NCBI GenBank assembly: GCA_021399435.1
Contig: JAJTUP010000044.1
Coordinates: forward strand, 372,001 to 436,000
Reading direction: 5' to 3'
DNA length: 64,000 nt
DNA from: Diaporthe sp. PMI_573
Lineage: Eukaryota > Ascomycota > Sordariomycetes > Diaporthales > Diaporthaceae
The notes beneath the pieces were generated by a model, which worked only from the letters and a program-made list of their open reading frames with translations, searched no databases and was not told where the DNA came from. Shown piece by piece: positions 18,312 through 29,269 of the stretch (position 1 is the first letter of the stretch; each line of letters begins with the position of its first letter). The translations under genes were made by a program, and so were the position numbers.

Positions 18312-19977
18312 ATGCCTTCGGGACGCCTTCCGAAGCGACCTGCCGATCTGGACGAGTCTGAGGACAATTCTTACGGCACGGAGAAGGCTAAGCTGCCTCG
18401 TCTCAGGGGCTCCGTGGATTTCTCGCAGGTGGTCAAGGATAGGCTGCAATCCTACACCCGGACTGGCCAGGCGTGCGATCGCTGCAAGGTATGTCGTCCT
18501 TATTGTCCTGCTCCTCTTCTTATTCCATTGCAGTTAGATGTGGGGCTCTTAGTTGAGAACTCGAAATGGGTGGAATATCGAGCGTTTCGGACTCGACTTT
18601 TGTACTTGCGGCATGGAACCGTGATATTATGATAATTATGGATGCTGTGCCGTTAGTAGTTAAAGCAAGGTCTGCGAAGAGACCCATCGTGTCAGAGCCA
18701 ACCAAAATACCCACCGTGGTCCAAGCTGACTTTTCTTTCGTTGGTTGCACAAAATTCAGGTTCGCAAGATCCGTTGCGATCGCACCCCCGAAGGATGCTC
18801 CCCCTGCGCCCAGCAAAACCTCGAATGCAATGTCACTGACCGCGTTACCGGGCGCGCAGAACGCCGCGGCTATCTGCAACAGCTTGAGCGTGAGAAAGAG
18901 GGCATGATGACCCGTCTGCACGACATGGAGAAATTGCTCGAAGACAAGGGAATTCAAGTTTGGCGGTGGCAGTGGACTCCGCCATACGGATCAAGCACGC
19001 CGTTGGACCCTAACAACGACCCAAGCAAGGACCAATGGACACAATTCTTCTCCCTATGGGTCAAGGATGCTAGTCGCCAGGCTGAAAAATCATTAAAGGA
19101 CGGCTGTACCACACAGCAGGCATCTTCCTTCGAGACCGCAGATCCGAGAACAGCTGATGCCCGTCTCGGTGGCATAGCCAATGGCGCACCCTTGTCTAGT
19201 ATCAATGGCACTCAGCAATCTATACTATGCACGACAATAGACATAACGTCTTCCAAACCCCCAGATGTGGACTGTCGACTGCCAGGTGTTCCTGAAAATA
19301 CACAACTGTACGGCAAGTCTCTGCAATCTTGGGTCAAGGTACCAAAAGTCAACCTGCCGGCTATACAGTTTGCTTCGCATCACCAGCCCAATCTCAACAT
19401 GGCAGTCAAGCAGGGGAGATTTGGCTCAGAGGTACATATACAGCCTCCATCCCGATCAGAGAGCACTATATTGGATCCAATGGTAAACAAAACGGAGAAA
19501 TTTGGAATCCGTCGTGCGCCAAGCATAGAGAAAGCCCCCTTCTATAACCACTCGGTGACTGCATCAACCACCGCATATCCACAGATGGGAGATGCCGGTT
19601 TCACACAGTCGACCTTCACACCCACATCGACCCCAAGCTCCGTACAATCTTCCTATCTTGTGGGATCAGCAAACAACTACCTCTATGCCACATCAGCGGG
19701 GGCATCAGCAGCAGCCGCCCAGATAAACAAAACGGTCCACACCCCGCCAAAAAATTCGCCGCAAGTAGTCACAGCAGCCCACAACCAGTACAATTCCCCA
19801 CATCAGACAGCAGTAGTCCAGCCATACCACCACCACCACTACCAGCAACAAGAACTCACCCCGGCAGAATGGATGAACAGCTATACAGGGCCAGCTAACG
19901 GGATACTCACAGCGCAGCAGGTCTCTAACTGCGCGAAACCCTGCCATCCTACAATGCTAACGCGCCCTGGCGATTGA
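18312..19977 (+). CDS. Zn2Cys6 transcription factor (left copy)
   Basis: Exons 18312-18488 and 18760-19977 give 464 residues. The 271-bp intron (GTATGT donor, GCTGAC branch, TTCAG acceptor) splits the zinc cluster exactly between CDRCK and VRKIRC. The joined motif has the C-x2-C-x6-C...C-x2-C-x6-C pattern of a Gal4-type binuclear cluster. A Leu/Glu-rich linker and coiled coil follow (LQQLEREKEGMMTRLHDMEK), suited to dimerisation. The rest is low-complexity (Ser/Thr/Pro; His run HHHHYQQQ near the end). The middle homology domain of many such regulators is not seen. Near 19940 a second frame reads on (PSYNANAPWRL), so the native C-terminus may have been frameshifted. It is duplicated at 53165. 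Confidence 0.88.
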
Positions 19978-20714
19978 CCATGCAATTGGCGGATGACGAG
20001 AATGTGAGACGGACGGATACGCCTTCAAGCCGGTGGAGGTCCCAAGCCCTACCTTGTGTTTAGAAATCAGAAACCACACACGCACACACTCGCGCATGCG
20101 CGCGCGCACGCAGGGAGAAAAGCAACGCACATATCTTTGGACGGGACTAGGCAGTGCATATCCCGACCGTATGCATTTCCACTCCTGCGGCTGATGACCA
20201 ACCGCGGCAACAAATGGGTGGTCATCTGCCGCCCTGGGGCGGCGTTCGCGTACAGTTGGGGGGTTGTAGGGCATGTTGCCAGACCAGGGTAGACGTTTAA
20301 GCACCAGTCAGAACGCAAGGCCTACCACCTCCCCAACCCTGGCCAACATCCCCACTTCTCCGCCTGACCATTGCTTTGGTCATTTTGTTTTTGTAACAAG
20401 GTAATGCCAGTCAGTTGAGTGGCGGTGACTGTATGGAAGTGGCTGCCGCGTCCCGCGTTTTCTATATAAAGTGGAGGACGAGTCTACAATCACCCTCTCT
20501 TCTAAATCTGTATTCCTAATCTGTATAACGACTTGAAATTTCAGATTTTGATTAACTGACTTTCTATCAGTGATATTAATCACAATGGTATCGGGATCTC
20601 GGAGCGGTTCGAAAGACGATAGATCATCTCCCTATCTCAGACTTTTCTCCTATTCCTCTAACAGCAGCCTTGCGATGTAGTCTGCTGTAACGTTCTTATT
20701 AATACCCCATTCCT
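19978..20714. other. Downstream of regulator, no gene seen
   Basis: The stretch contains an alternating CA/CG tract (20075-20112, listed separately) and a TATATAAA-like box at 20463-20470. No coding region was recognised. It is repeated at 54831-55567. Confidence 0.5.
20075..20112. repeat. Alternating purine-pyrimidine tract
   Basis: CA repeats pass into GCGCATGCGCGCGCGC. The run alternates with one break and could adopt Z-DNA. The same tract is at 54928-54965 in the second copy. Confidence 0.7.
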
Positions 20715-22377
20715 TCAATCTTGCTTTGTACATCCTCTTGGTGGCTGGCCGGATCGCTGCACCCAGTGAACAGTGTTATGCAGCTTGCCAATTGGCCCTT
20801 TCGCCCTCCACAACCTCATCTCGTCTTGTATCTCCTTGTCGGCTTGGCAGTCCTCCTCGAAGGCTTCGGCATCTGTTCCAAATACGATGGATCGGGCGAC
20901 GAGATTAATGATATGTCCGCAGCACCGAAGCCGGCGGTGCTGCTTATTGAAGCCAAGCTCAATAGAGAGCTCTTCCAGACATGTGTCGTTACTTTCTGCG
21001 TTGTCTGTGACAAAGTACCCCACGCGACCGTCGAAGCCATATTCGTGGATGATCTCACTTACGCGACCCGCAAGGTTTTCGCCACTGTGACGGCCCTCGA
21101 TTTGCGGTAAGCCGAGCAGGAACGTGCGGAACTTGCCTTCGTCGTCAAGAAAGTGTACGGTGAGGCCGAGGAGAGATGTGAACTTGCGGGACGTCCACAC
21201 GTCAAAAAGGAGACATTAATGCGGCTGAGGGAGCGACTGAGACGCTCAGTCACGACGCCTTTATGGCAATTGAAGGTCCGTACGATCCACTCGCGCATCG
21301 TGTTATGGGTCGGGAGACTTCCAGACTCGATAATGGCGTTGTTCGCGTATTCCATAAGCTCTCGGAAGTGAGGGCTCTCCAACTTGTTAAAAGGGACGTT
21401 GTCGCAGGCCACCCAACGAATAAGCAGCCGCTGAAAGCGCAGAGGGTCGAAGGAGGCTATGAAGGCGTTCATCACGGCTTGATCCTTCCCTTGGCGAGCG
21501 TCCAGGTCGACCATGTCAAAGAGAGTACGCTGCTTCTTCCTGCGAGGTGACATTTGCCCGCCTCTGTTGATGCTGTGGACATCTTCCATGTGACCGTTGG
21601 CTTGGCTCGTTGACGCAGCATCGTACATGTGGGTGATGGCAGCCTTTCCAGGCCCGGGCAATGACGCAGAACTCCAATAATGGTATCTCGGTGTTTGTAG
21701 TACTCGGCAATGATCTTATTTCGAATGGAATCTCCAGTTACATGGGCCTTGCGTAACGCAACGGATGGATTCAAGTATTCGAAGACGGCGCGTAACTCTG
21801 GGTCCTCGGCATCAGTGAAGGGCCTATTAGTATTGACAACCCACTGAACAACCAGCCGCTGGAAGTGGTCTCGGTCAAATCCTTTGATGAAGGAATTGGC
21901 AATAGCTTGCTCACGGGGTTTGGCTGCGTCCAGGCCGAATCGTTGGCTAATCGACTTGTGTCTCCCACCGCGCCCATCCCTCTCTGCCATCAACTCTGCC
22001 TTCCGCTCTGCCGCCGACCTGGTCTTCTCTCCCACTGGCGCGCAGATGTGGTGAATCAGATAAACGTGTTCCATGGCATTTTGAATACCGACGGACGTGA
22101 TGGAAGTCGGCTTGGGGCGATTCTGCTTGATACAAGGTCGGCACACCCATCGACGTTCGGTCACGTTCTGGATATCGTAACCAAAGCGCCAAATCCATGA
22201 TCGTGTTTCTTTGGTGCGCTCAGACAAGGTATAGCCTTTAAAATGGGTAAAGAGTCGGTCTTCATATGCAGTCTCAGGTGTCGACTCGACCAAGGGTAGG
22301 GGGTCTGCTCCGGACATGTTGGACGCGTTTGTCCTTCCAAAAACGCGGTTGGGTGGAGAATTTCGGTAGGTAAACAC
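20715..22377 (-). pseudogene. Chimeric hAT transposase relic (left copy)
   Basis: Three overlapping minus-strand frames are hAT-derived. The first (22377-21640) has a BED-type finger (RRWVCRPCIKQ...H...H) and the AKPREQAIANSFIKGFD...FQRLVVQW block. The second (21661-21200) repeats the equivalent region of a different hAT (RTLFDMVDLD, QAVMNAFIASFDPLRFQRLLIRW). The third (21200-20715) continues with the catalytic block (GYFVTDNAESND, RCCGHIINLVA) to GPIGKLHN. The C-terminal hATC domain is missing. Two N-terminal halves in a row mean a recombined or nested relic, not one frameshifted gene. Confidence 0.8.
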
Positions 22378-23258
22378 CCCAAATTAGGAGGGGTCTTCCG
22401 GGAGGGGGAGGGGTTCTGCCGCCCCTGGGTAATGCCCCACCTAGTACTAGCACGGGCCATATCAACATGATCAACATCGTGTACACGGAGATAAAGGGGT
22501 ATGAAGTGATGTTGATGTGTATCAACATTCCCATTTTCGATGTGATGTGTATGTTGACAAGATGTTGATCAACATGTGTAATACACATGTGGAAAATGTG
22601 AAGTTGATCGGAGCCTTGAGCGGGACTATCCCATTTGCTTTGTTTGGTTTGCGTGGAACGCTGGGAATACCAGATCGCGGCAAAGAAGCAAACCAGCCCC
22701 CTTCACTCAAGTGCTCCGGCAAGGGCGGCATCCGCCCTCGTAAGCCAAAGCATGTGTACAACATCGAAGCCTGCAGAAACCCAGAACCTTGGAAGACCCC
22801 ATAGTGCGTGCTGGCCGATCAGCCGTTGTCCTTACCGAAAGCAGGCATAGCGCAGTCTGATGATGCGGAGCGCATGGTGCGGTGCTGACGCTGGCATGGC
22901 AGGCCCAGACCCCAAGGGCCAAGGGTCCTGTTCCCCACTCACGTCGGGCCCGAAGCCTTTGACGTCAGCCCTCGAGAGATCCTGTTTTCTGGGGCCCGCT
23001 GATGCTGGGATAAATCAATAGCAGCGTCCTCGAGGGAAACTCCTCCCCTTGTTTCGTTGATATGATTTTTCTTCCTATAGCTTTTTCAAACTTATCAGAC
23101 TGCAACATAATTGTCATCTATAGAAATAGCCAAGAAGTGCAGCGAGTTATTCGTCACCGCTGCCTACTATCAACATTTGACCCCGGATCCAGTATCCAGT
23201 AACCAGACCCATAACAATCACGTCCACCTCCGCAATCAGAACCACGAAACAGCCCAAA
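22378..23258. other. Promoter region of the NTF2-like gene, with ATGTTGAT repeats
   Basis: 22460-22600 has a cluster of ATGTTGAT/ATCAACAT motifs and the inverted repeat ACATGTGTAATACACATGT (22572-22590), probably subterminal sequence of the hAT relic. The part from about 22900 on should be the promoter and leader of the gene at 23259. The whole stretch is present again at 57231-58111. Confidence 0.5.
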
Positions 23259-23867
23259 ATGCCGCTAGGGGGTCTCGGTGGTCTCACCAAAACAGCCAAT
23301 GTCGGTCAGCTCACAGGAGGTCTCACCAACGGGGGCGGGCTCGGCGACCTGACGGGGGGGCTCACTGGCGGTGGCCAGGGCCACGGCAAGGTGGGCGGCG
23401 GGTTCAACGGGGAGGCGTCGGACGTGAAGCAGTACAGCGGGGCCAAGAAGCCCAAGGAGCGCAACACCATCGCTAAGCGCAACCTGGCCGACGCCATCGA
23501 CTGCGAGACGCTGCTGTGGCGCGCCTACTGCGACGAGCCCGACTCGGTCCTCGAGTACATGGCCAAGGACTGCGTCGTCATCGACCCCGTCACCCTGGGA
23601 ACGTCGCACCCCGTCACCTACGACGAGCTCGAGCAGAGGCTCCGCAAGGTCAAGCCGTGGTCCGCGTACCGCATCGACAAGGACACGCGGGTCGTCAGCC
23701 AGATCGGCCTGATGAGCATGTCGACCATGTGCAAGGTTACGCTATACAGGATGGGCGACAAGAAGAAGGATAATGATCAGGTCGAGGCTGTCACGTCGGC
23801 CGTCTGGAGGCAGACTGCTGGCGCCGAGTGGGAGTGCTGCAGTATGTTGGTTGGATATGCCGAGTAA
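23259..23867 (+). CDS. NTF2-like/SnoaL-like small protein with Gly-rich N-terminus
   Basis: The protein has 202 residues in one exon. Residues 1-55 are Gly-rich repeats (GGLTNGGGLGDLTGGLTGGGQG). Residues about 70-200 resemble the NTF2-like/DUF4440 fold: an N-terminal helix with LLWRAYCDEPDSVLEYMAKDCVVIDP, then beta strands ending in TSAVWRQTAGAEWECCSMLVGY. Such domains bind small ligands or act as simple enzymes; no catalytic residue can be assigned. High GC marks it as a host gene. Its first ten codons and its promoter are also present in the duplicated block, where the gene is cut at 58141. Confidence 0.8.
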   Translation: MPLGGLGGLTKTANVGQLTGGLTNGGGLGDLTGGLTGGGQGHGKVGGGFNGEASDVKQYSGAKKPKERNTIAKRNLADAIDCETLLWRAYCDEPDSVLEYMAKDCVVIDPVTLGTSHPVTYDELEQRLRKVKPWSAYRIDKDTRVVSQIGLMSMSTMCKVTLYRMGDKKKDNDQVEAVTSAVWRQTAGAEWECCSMLVGYAE

Positions 23868-23926
23868 TTAGCTTTTTGCGGGTGAGCTAAGCTGAAGGTG
23901 TCTACGGCCTTGCATGGGTTTGTGCT

Positions 23927-25702
23927 TTATTCAAGGACGAAAGGAGCGTCTTTCTTCAGCAAGCGATTCAAAGGTTCTGCGATGTCACTAGCATGGTAGC
24001 AGAACATGCGGATAAAATTGCAAAGACCCAGGAACGAGCGGATAGCGGTTCTGTTGGTCAGGTCCTCCCACTTCCAACCCTGGATCGCCTTGATCTTCGC
24101 CGGGTCGATGCTGATCCCCACCCCTGCTTCCATCATCACGCCGAGGTAGACAGCCCTCTGGACATTAAAGCGCGACTTGTTAATATCCCCTTGCAGGTCG
24201 GCACGATGGAGGCGGTGGATTACCTCTTCCACCTGGTCCCAATGTTCCTCCTCAGGGCCCGAATAGATCAGGACATCGTCGGCATAGGCACTGGCGAACA
24301 AGTCCAGCAGTTCGTTCAGCTGGGCATTGATGAAGCGTTGCCACCAGGCGGGCCCGACCTTTAGTCCAAACGGGAGCACCTTCCACTTGAACGTGCCTTG
24401 TCTGGTTCGGAACGCGGTTAGGTACTCACTACCAACCGCTAGTCTCATACGGTGAAACGCCTGAATGACATCTAGGATCGTGAAGCGTTCGGCGTCGCGG
24501 CAGTTAAACAACGTACCGCTCAGGTCTGGTGCTGGTACTTTCATATCCTTCAGGAATCGATTCCTCCAGCGGTAGTCAATGCAGAAACGCCTGTCTGCCG
24601 AGTGTGGTTTCGGTACGAAGAGAACTGGGGCAGCATCCTCTTGCATACAAGGCTCGATGAAGCCCATCTCGAGGAGCTTGTCGATGGTCTGCTTCTCCAG
24701 GGGTAGGTGTTGTATCGGCGTCCTATACCTAGGCGGGCTCCCCTTTGTCGGTCTGTCCATCTCGAGAACCACATCGTGCCCTGGTCTATGAGGTGGCAGG
24801 GTATTGGCAGCCCTTTTGGAAAAGAAGCCTTCCAGGTGGGCCAGCTGCTTCGGTATCTTTTCTCGTACCAGCCTGATATGCTCTGGATCCTCGTCTTCCG
24901 GGAATAGGATAGGTTCTCCTTTATTCGTCCTCCATGCCTGTAATGCTGAGAGGCTCACCGTAGGTCTTGAACATTCTCCCGTCTCAAAGGGTATTGGTTC
25001 TGTGGGCATCGCCCTCCTCGCCCACCGCTCTCGTCGAGGATCTGAATCTAGCTGGGCAGTGATTTCCGCTATCACGTCATTGGTCGTCGTCGCGTTCTCG
25101 GGTCTCTTCCCTGCACGACGGAGGATCTGATACTGCTTGTGTTGCCGGTCAACAATTTGGTCTCGGCGGTCTGAGTCTTCTTGGTTCTTTTGTTCGACAT
25201 CACCGCTTCGTCTACAAGGGGGCGATAATTCGATAGCTGGTGCGAACTTCGCTACCGCTGGGATGTCATCCGGCCATATGAGTTGACGCTCTCGGGGCCA
25301 CATCAGTACGTTCTTCTCAGCTAACCAGTACTGTCCGATAAAGATGTCGCAGCCCGTCTCAGTAACCCAAAAAGTCTCATCTGGGAAGCGGCGCCCATCG
25401 ATCTCCAAAGAGGCGATCATTTTCATGGTGATCTTTCCAGCTGGTCGGCGCCGGAAGTCCTGGAGTTGGACAGGTTCTTCGAGTCTAAAGACGCGTGCGC
25501 GTAAACTCTTCTGTGCCCGTGCTGCCACTGCTGGGCTGACCAGCAGTCTGGCGTCTGCTCCTGTGTCACATAAAGCTGTTGTTGGGAATCCGATGCCATC
25601 AACCTGGATCTGGACCTTGGTAGTGAACGACGAAGATCCCTTATTGCCAACTCTAGCTAATGTGAACATGGAGACCATCGGGGAGACTTTCGATGGTCTC
25701 AC
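23927..25702 (-). pseudogene. Gypsy pol: protease and reverse transcriptase, 3' truncated
   Basis: The frame is -1 relative to gag and starts without an ATG, as expected for frameshift expression. The aspartic protease is marked by ALCDTGADARLL. The reverse transcriptase spans roughly residues 320-540, with FTILDVIQAFHRMRL, LPFGLKVGPAWWQ and the catalytic YADDVLIY. The frame ends after the connection domain (RSFLGLCNFIRMF...LLKKDAPF) at a TAA. RNase H and integrase are gone, so the copy cannot transpose by itself. Confidence 0.9.
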
Positions 25703-25711
25703 TCGTTTCCC
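25671..25711 (-). promoter_or_regulatory. -1 ribosomal frameshift signal (GGGAAAC plus hairpin)
   Basis: On the minus strand the gag frame reads ac-G GGA AAC-gag-TGA. The heptamer GGGAAAC (25705-25711) has the X-XXY-YYZ form in the correct register. It is followed after 4 nt by a perfect 10-bp stem, GAGACCATCG and CGATGGTCTC (25691-25700 and 25671-25680), with a 10-nt loop. Slipping one base back leads directly into the open pol frame. This explains how protease/RT is made from the gag start. Confidence 0.9.
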
Positions 25712-26925
25712 GTCTCTTCTGCAGAAGGGATCTCGACTCTGACATCTTTGTCGACGTAGTTCTTGGCCCCTACGGCGCTTATTTTGGTCTTGTCCGGGCA
25801 GTCTCTAGACATGTGGCCCGTCTTTCCGCAGTTGAAGCAAGTGCCGGCATCCCAGTGAGCTTTCTTCTCGTCCTCAGTCAGGCCACGCCCGGCAGCTGCT
25901 GATGTCGTGGGCTTTATCGGCTGGGTCTGTTTGCGGCTGGCGACGGATGCTTTGCCTGGCTTCTGGTTGCCCCAGCGGCCGTAGTCCTTCTGACTAGCTT
26001 GACGCTCCCCACGACTGACCTGAAGGCTGTACGCTCGATTGGACACACGAGTACAAAAGGACTCATAGCTGATACTAGGGTCCTGGCAGAGGTCCAAGAG
26101 GCTATGGTCAAGATACTTTGGGATATGCTCCCACAAGGTCTGCTTCATATCCGCGCTTGCAATATGGGCTTTCTGTGCCAGACTGTTGATCTTGCTGATG
26201 AACCGATGGACGTTGGAGTCTCCATTTGGGTCGAACATCATCGTGCTTAGCTCAAGGCGAGCAGCTGAGGATTGGTTACGGTCATGATAAACAGCTTCCA
26301 GGACTTGAATCATCTCAGCGACACCAGAGAACGGGTTTTCTGTCGAGAGGTACCTCGGTTCTAGTGCCTCGGCTGGTCCGCCCTTAACTAACTCCATCAC
26401 ATAGTTGACCCGGCTCTTCTCGCTTCGAAATGTAGCGTCATCTTCTTCAAACTTGGCGGCGAGGCTGCGAACCCAGCGGTCAAAGACCTTCTCATCACCT
26501 TCAAAAATTTGCGGTTCCTTCCCGCGCGATTTGGCCTTATCGCTGTAATTCGGGTTTCTGTCATTGTCGATGGTCCCGAATCGCTTAAAGGCAGGGAGCG
26601 CTGCCTGACCGGTCGGGTTGAAAGCAGTGCCCCCGAAGGCACTCTCAGCGGGGGTTATTTCCCGTCGGCTACGGTCTTCAATGTCTTCAGCTACAGGCCG
26701 GGGAGCGGCTGGTGTGGCCTGTCGGTTGCTTTGAATCATTACTTCCAAGCGGGCGACCGTGGCTTCAAGCTGCTGTATCCTGTCCGCCGGTGCGGCCGCA
26801 GCGTTCTCGGCGTTCGACATGCTTCCTTCGTTCTCGGTCGACCTCTCTTCTCGGCTGGGCACGATGTTTTGCTCTTCTTCGATTCTCCGCAGGGTCTCGT
26901 TCTCGGCGTTCTCGGCTTCTGACAC

Positions 26926-29026
26926 TAGGGATGGATTTAAAGCTGCATCATTAAATAAAATGCGCTTTTTGCATTAAATATTTAAAGCAGGCGCGTTTTA
27001 TATGCATTATTTCCCCTCCTATATTAGGTTTAGCGTCTTCCAAAACAGGCTTAGTGCGTCGGATCAATATAATCCCTGTTCCGACCTCCTTTTCTCCACA
27101 GCCTTCAACAGCCTGTGGCTGTATCCCCCTGAAACTTCCCAATCCGACTCCCCACTACCTTCAGACCCTTCGTGCTTCTTCTACAATGCCTAGAACCTCT
27201 GGAAGGCCAGCCGACCACCAGGTCCACCGAGAACTTATCACGATTGCCTCGGACGCTAGCTCGGGGTTCAAGAACTCACGAGTCAAGTGCAAGCACTGCG
27301 GCCACGAGACAACCAAGGGCACTACTCGTCAGAAGAAGCACTTACTTCGCCATTGCCCCAATTACAGAGGGCAGCAACAGTCTCAGCAGTCTCAACTTAC
27401 TCAGCACTTTCCTGTAGTGGACAAGACCTTTAAGCAGATGCTTGATGAGCTTGCTGCTAGAGCAATTTTTGCTGATGGCCGTCCATTTAAACTCTTCGAG
27501 TCCAAACGAATGCGGATTCTGTTGAGCAAGCTGAATACTGCCTGGCAACCACCGTCTCGTCGCCGAGTGCAGCGGCTGCTAGCCCCGACTTATTCTGAGT
27601 ACCACAACCAAGTCCAAGATATCCTCGACCAGGCAGAACGTATCAACGTGATCTTTGACGCCTCAGACAATATCACAAGTCATCGAATTATCAATATCTC
27701 GATACAGGTGGCAAATGGTCCGGCGTTCTATTGGAAGACGTTTGATACAGGAGAGATTCAACACACGGCTGAGCACTACATTGATCTTTTGTATCCTGAG
27801 CTGGAGATAATTTGCAAGGGTAACTTCTTGCGAATTAACTCGTTTTGCACAGATACGGATAGCGTGATGAGGAAAGCTCATGTGCATTTGGCTGCAAGAA
27901 AGGAATTCCAGCATTGCTTCTTTTCCCTCTGCGATTCACATGGGTTACAGCTACTCATCAAGGACATCCTAGAGCTGCCGTTCTTTGAGGAGACATTCAA
28001 AAGCACTACATTAATTGTCACCTTCTTCAAGAAGTCGAAACTGCAGTTGGCTCGATTGAGAGAGGCACAAAAGGCAGCTTGGGGCCACCATAAGGCGTTT
28101 TTATCCGCGTGGGTCTTTAACATAAAGACGTGAATTTCAGCGAGCTGTATTCCGTATGGTTAAACCGGATGGACAAACAGACACATGATATTCAATATGC
28201 AGGATTTGCATTAAGGCCTGACACAGTCGGGACTAAGCTTGAAGAACAGCTGATGATGAAAGTGCTTCGGTTCTTTAAGTCAGCAGTCAATCCTGCTGAC
28301 TACCTTCATGTTGTTCGAGAATTTAACCACTTCCGAGCACAATCGGGCGGCCAGTTTGCTGCGGGAGGCTTAGTCTATTCAAAAGAATGGACGCCATTAG
28401 ATGCTTGGATGCTTCTTGATAACCAGGGCAGCAAGCTGGCTACACTTGCTGTCTGAATCTTTGGAACCATAGCTAATTCAGTTCCCTCAAAGAGATTATT
28501 CTCGGCGGTTAACTTCTTCCATAGTAAGGCATGCAACAGGCTTATACCAGCCAACGCTAATAAGTTTGCGTTCATCTATATAAATAAACGAATGCTAGAG
28601 AGGATAACACAGTCTTAGAATTAACTTCTTAATTATCGCAATAAGGTTACTTCTACGGTAGTTAGCTGGGAAGATTTAACAGAAGACGGTTGGCTTACTC
28701 TTAAAGATACGTATATGGAAATCCATTGTGCATTAAGTCTAGAAGTTGATGCTGTTATTGGCGAGTTTACTCACTAACCCGCCTTCGACGGAGAAGAGAC
28801 AGTTGTGGACACATTTGAGGTCCAAGATGGGTCAGAGAGCGAAGGAACGGGGGAAAAGTTGACCTAATTTGGCTTGGTTATTTGTATTATATGACCTTTG
28901 GGCAGCTTCATATACGGGTAGTTATATTGCAATAAAAAGCGCGCTTTTTATTCGGAATAAAAAGCTGCTTCATTATAATAAAAAGCAGTTTAATACACAT
29001 GTGTATTAAACACGTGCCCATCCCTA
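26926..29026 (+). mobile_element. hAT D: Ac-like hAT element (2.1 kb), decayed
   Basis: Ends are TAGGGATGG (26926-26934) and its inverse (29018-29026), flanked by the 8-bp target duplication TCTGACAC (26918-26925, 29027-29034). The right end holds two perfect 22-bp palindromes, 28931-28952 (core AAAAAGCGCGCTTTTT) and 28989-29010 (core AATACACATGTGTATT), with AATAAAAAGC repeated at 28931, 28955 and 28977. The left end has related AT-rich motifs. These are the likely transposase-binding subterminal repeats. Confidence 0.9.
27186..28618 (+). pseudogene. hAT D transposase, broken
   Basis: The start at ATG 27186 leads into a BED-type finger (VKCKHCGHETTKGTTRQKKHLLRHC). A DUF659-like core follows (INVIFDASDNITSHRI, the catalytic Asp segment; FCTDTDSVM; FFSLCDSHGLQLLIKDIL) and reaches about 28110. 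There the sequence jumps to the C-terminal part: the frame from 28130 (ELYSVWLNRMDKQTHDIQYAGFAL) and, after a stop near 28456, the hATC piece ANSVPSKRLFSAVNFFHSKA up to 28618. An internal deletion near 28110 and at least one stop make it inactive. The element ends remain intact. Confidence 0.8.
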
Positions 29027-29269
29027 TCTGACACAGGTGTCTCTTCGGGCGCGAGACGGTGTGATCTGCGGCTTGCCGGCGGGTATGTCTTCTTAATAGG
29101 CATCAGTTGATGCGTGCTCGATCTCTCGGTTCAATTCGTGCAATTTCTTTCCTGTCGCCTGCACACGACATAGGGTTTGATTGAGGTGGCCTTATTTGTT
29201 GATCGCTGGGCAGCGAGGGTTGCCTATTTCTGGATCGCTAGACAGCGATGGGTTTGAAGCTTAGAATAG

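Larger units (their letters stand above)
17085..23288. repeat. Segmental duplication, left copy (6.2 kb)
   Basis: This block matches 51938-58141 at a constant offset of 34853. I found only four differences: G/A at 22578, T/C at 22715, C/T at 23225 and C/G at 23255. The two copies are in the same orientation. The block starts without any obvious repeat at AAGGACTACC and ends ten codons inside the gene at 23259. Because the gene is complete on this side and cut on the other, this is more likely the source copy. Confidence 0.97.
25699..29103 (-). pseudogene. Gypsy gag, split by hAT D
   Basis: The coding parts are 29103-29027 and 26925-25699. The first part supplies the ATG and about 25 codons (MPIKKTYPPASRR...). 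The second part supplies a Glu-rich N-terminal region with a coiled coil (RIQQLEATVARLEVMIQ), a capsid-like middle and one zinc knuckle CFNCGKTGHMSRDC (C-x2-C-x4-H-x4-C) near the end. The knuckle binds the element RNA. The stop is TGA at 25699-25701, just past the slippery site. The insertion destroys expression of this copy. Confidence 0.85.
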
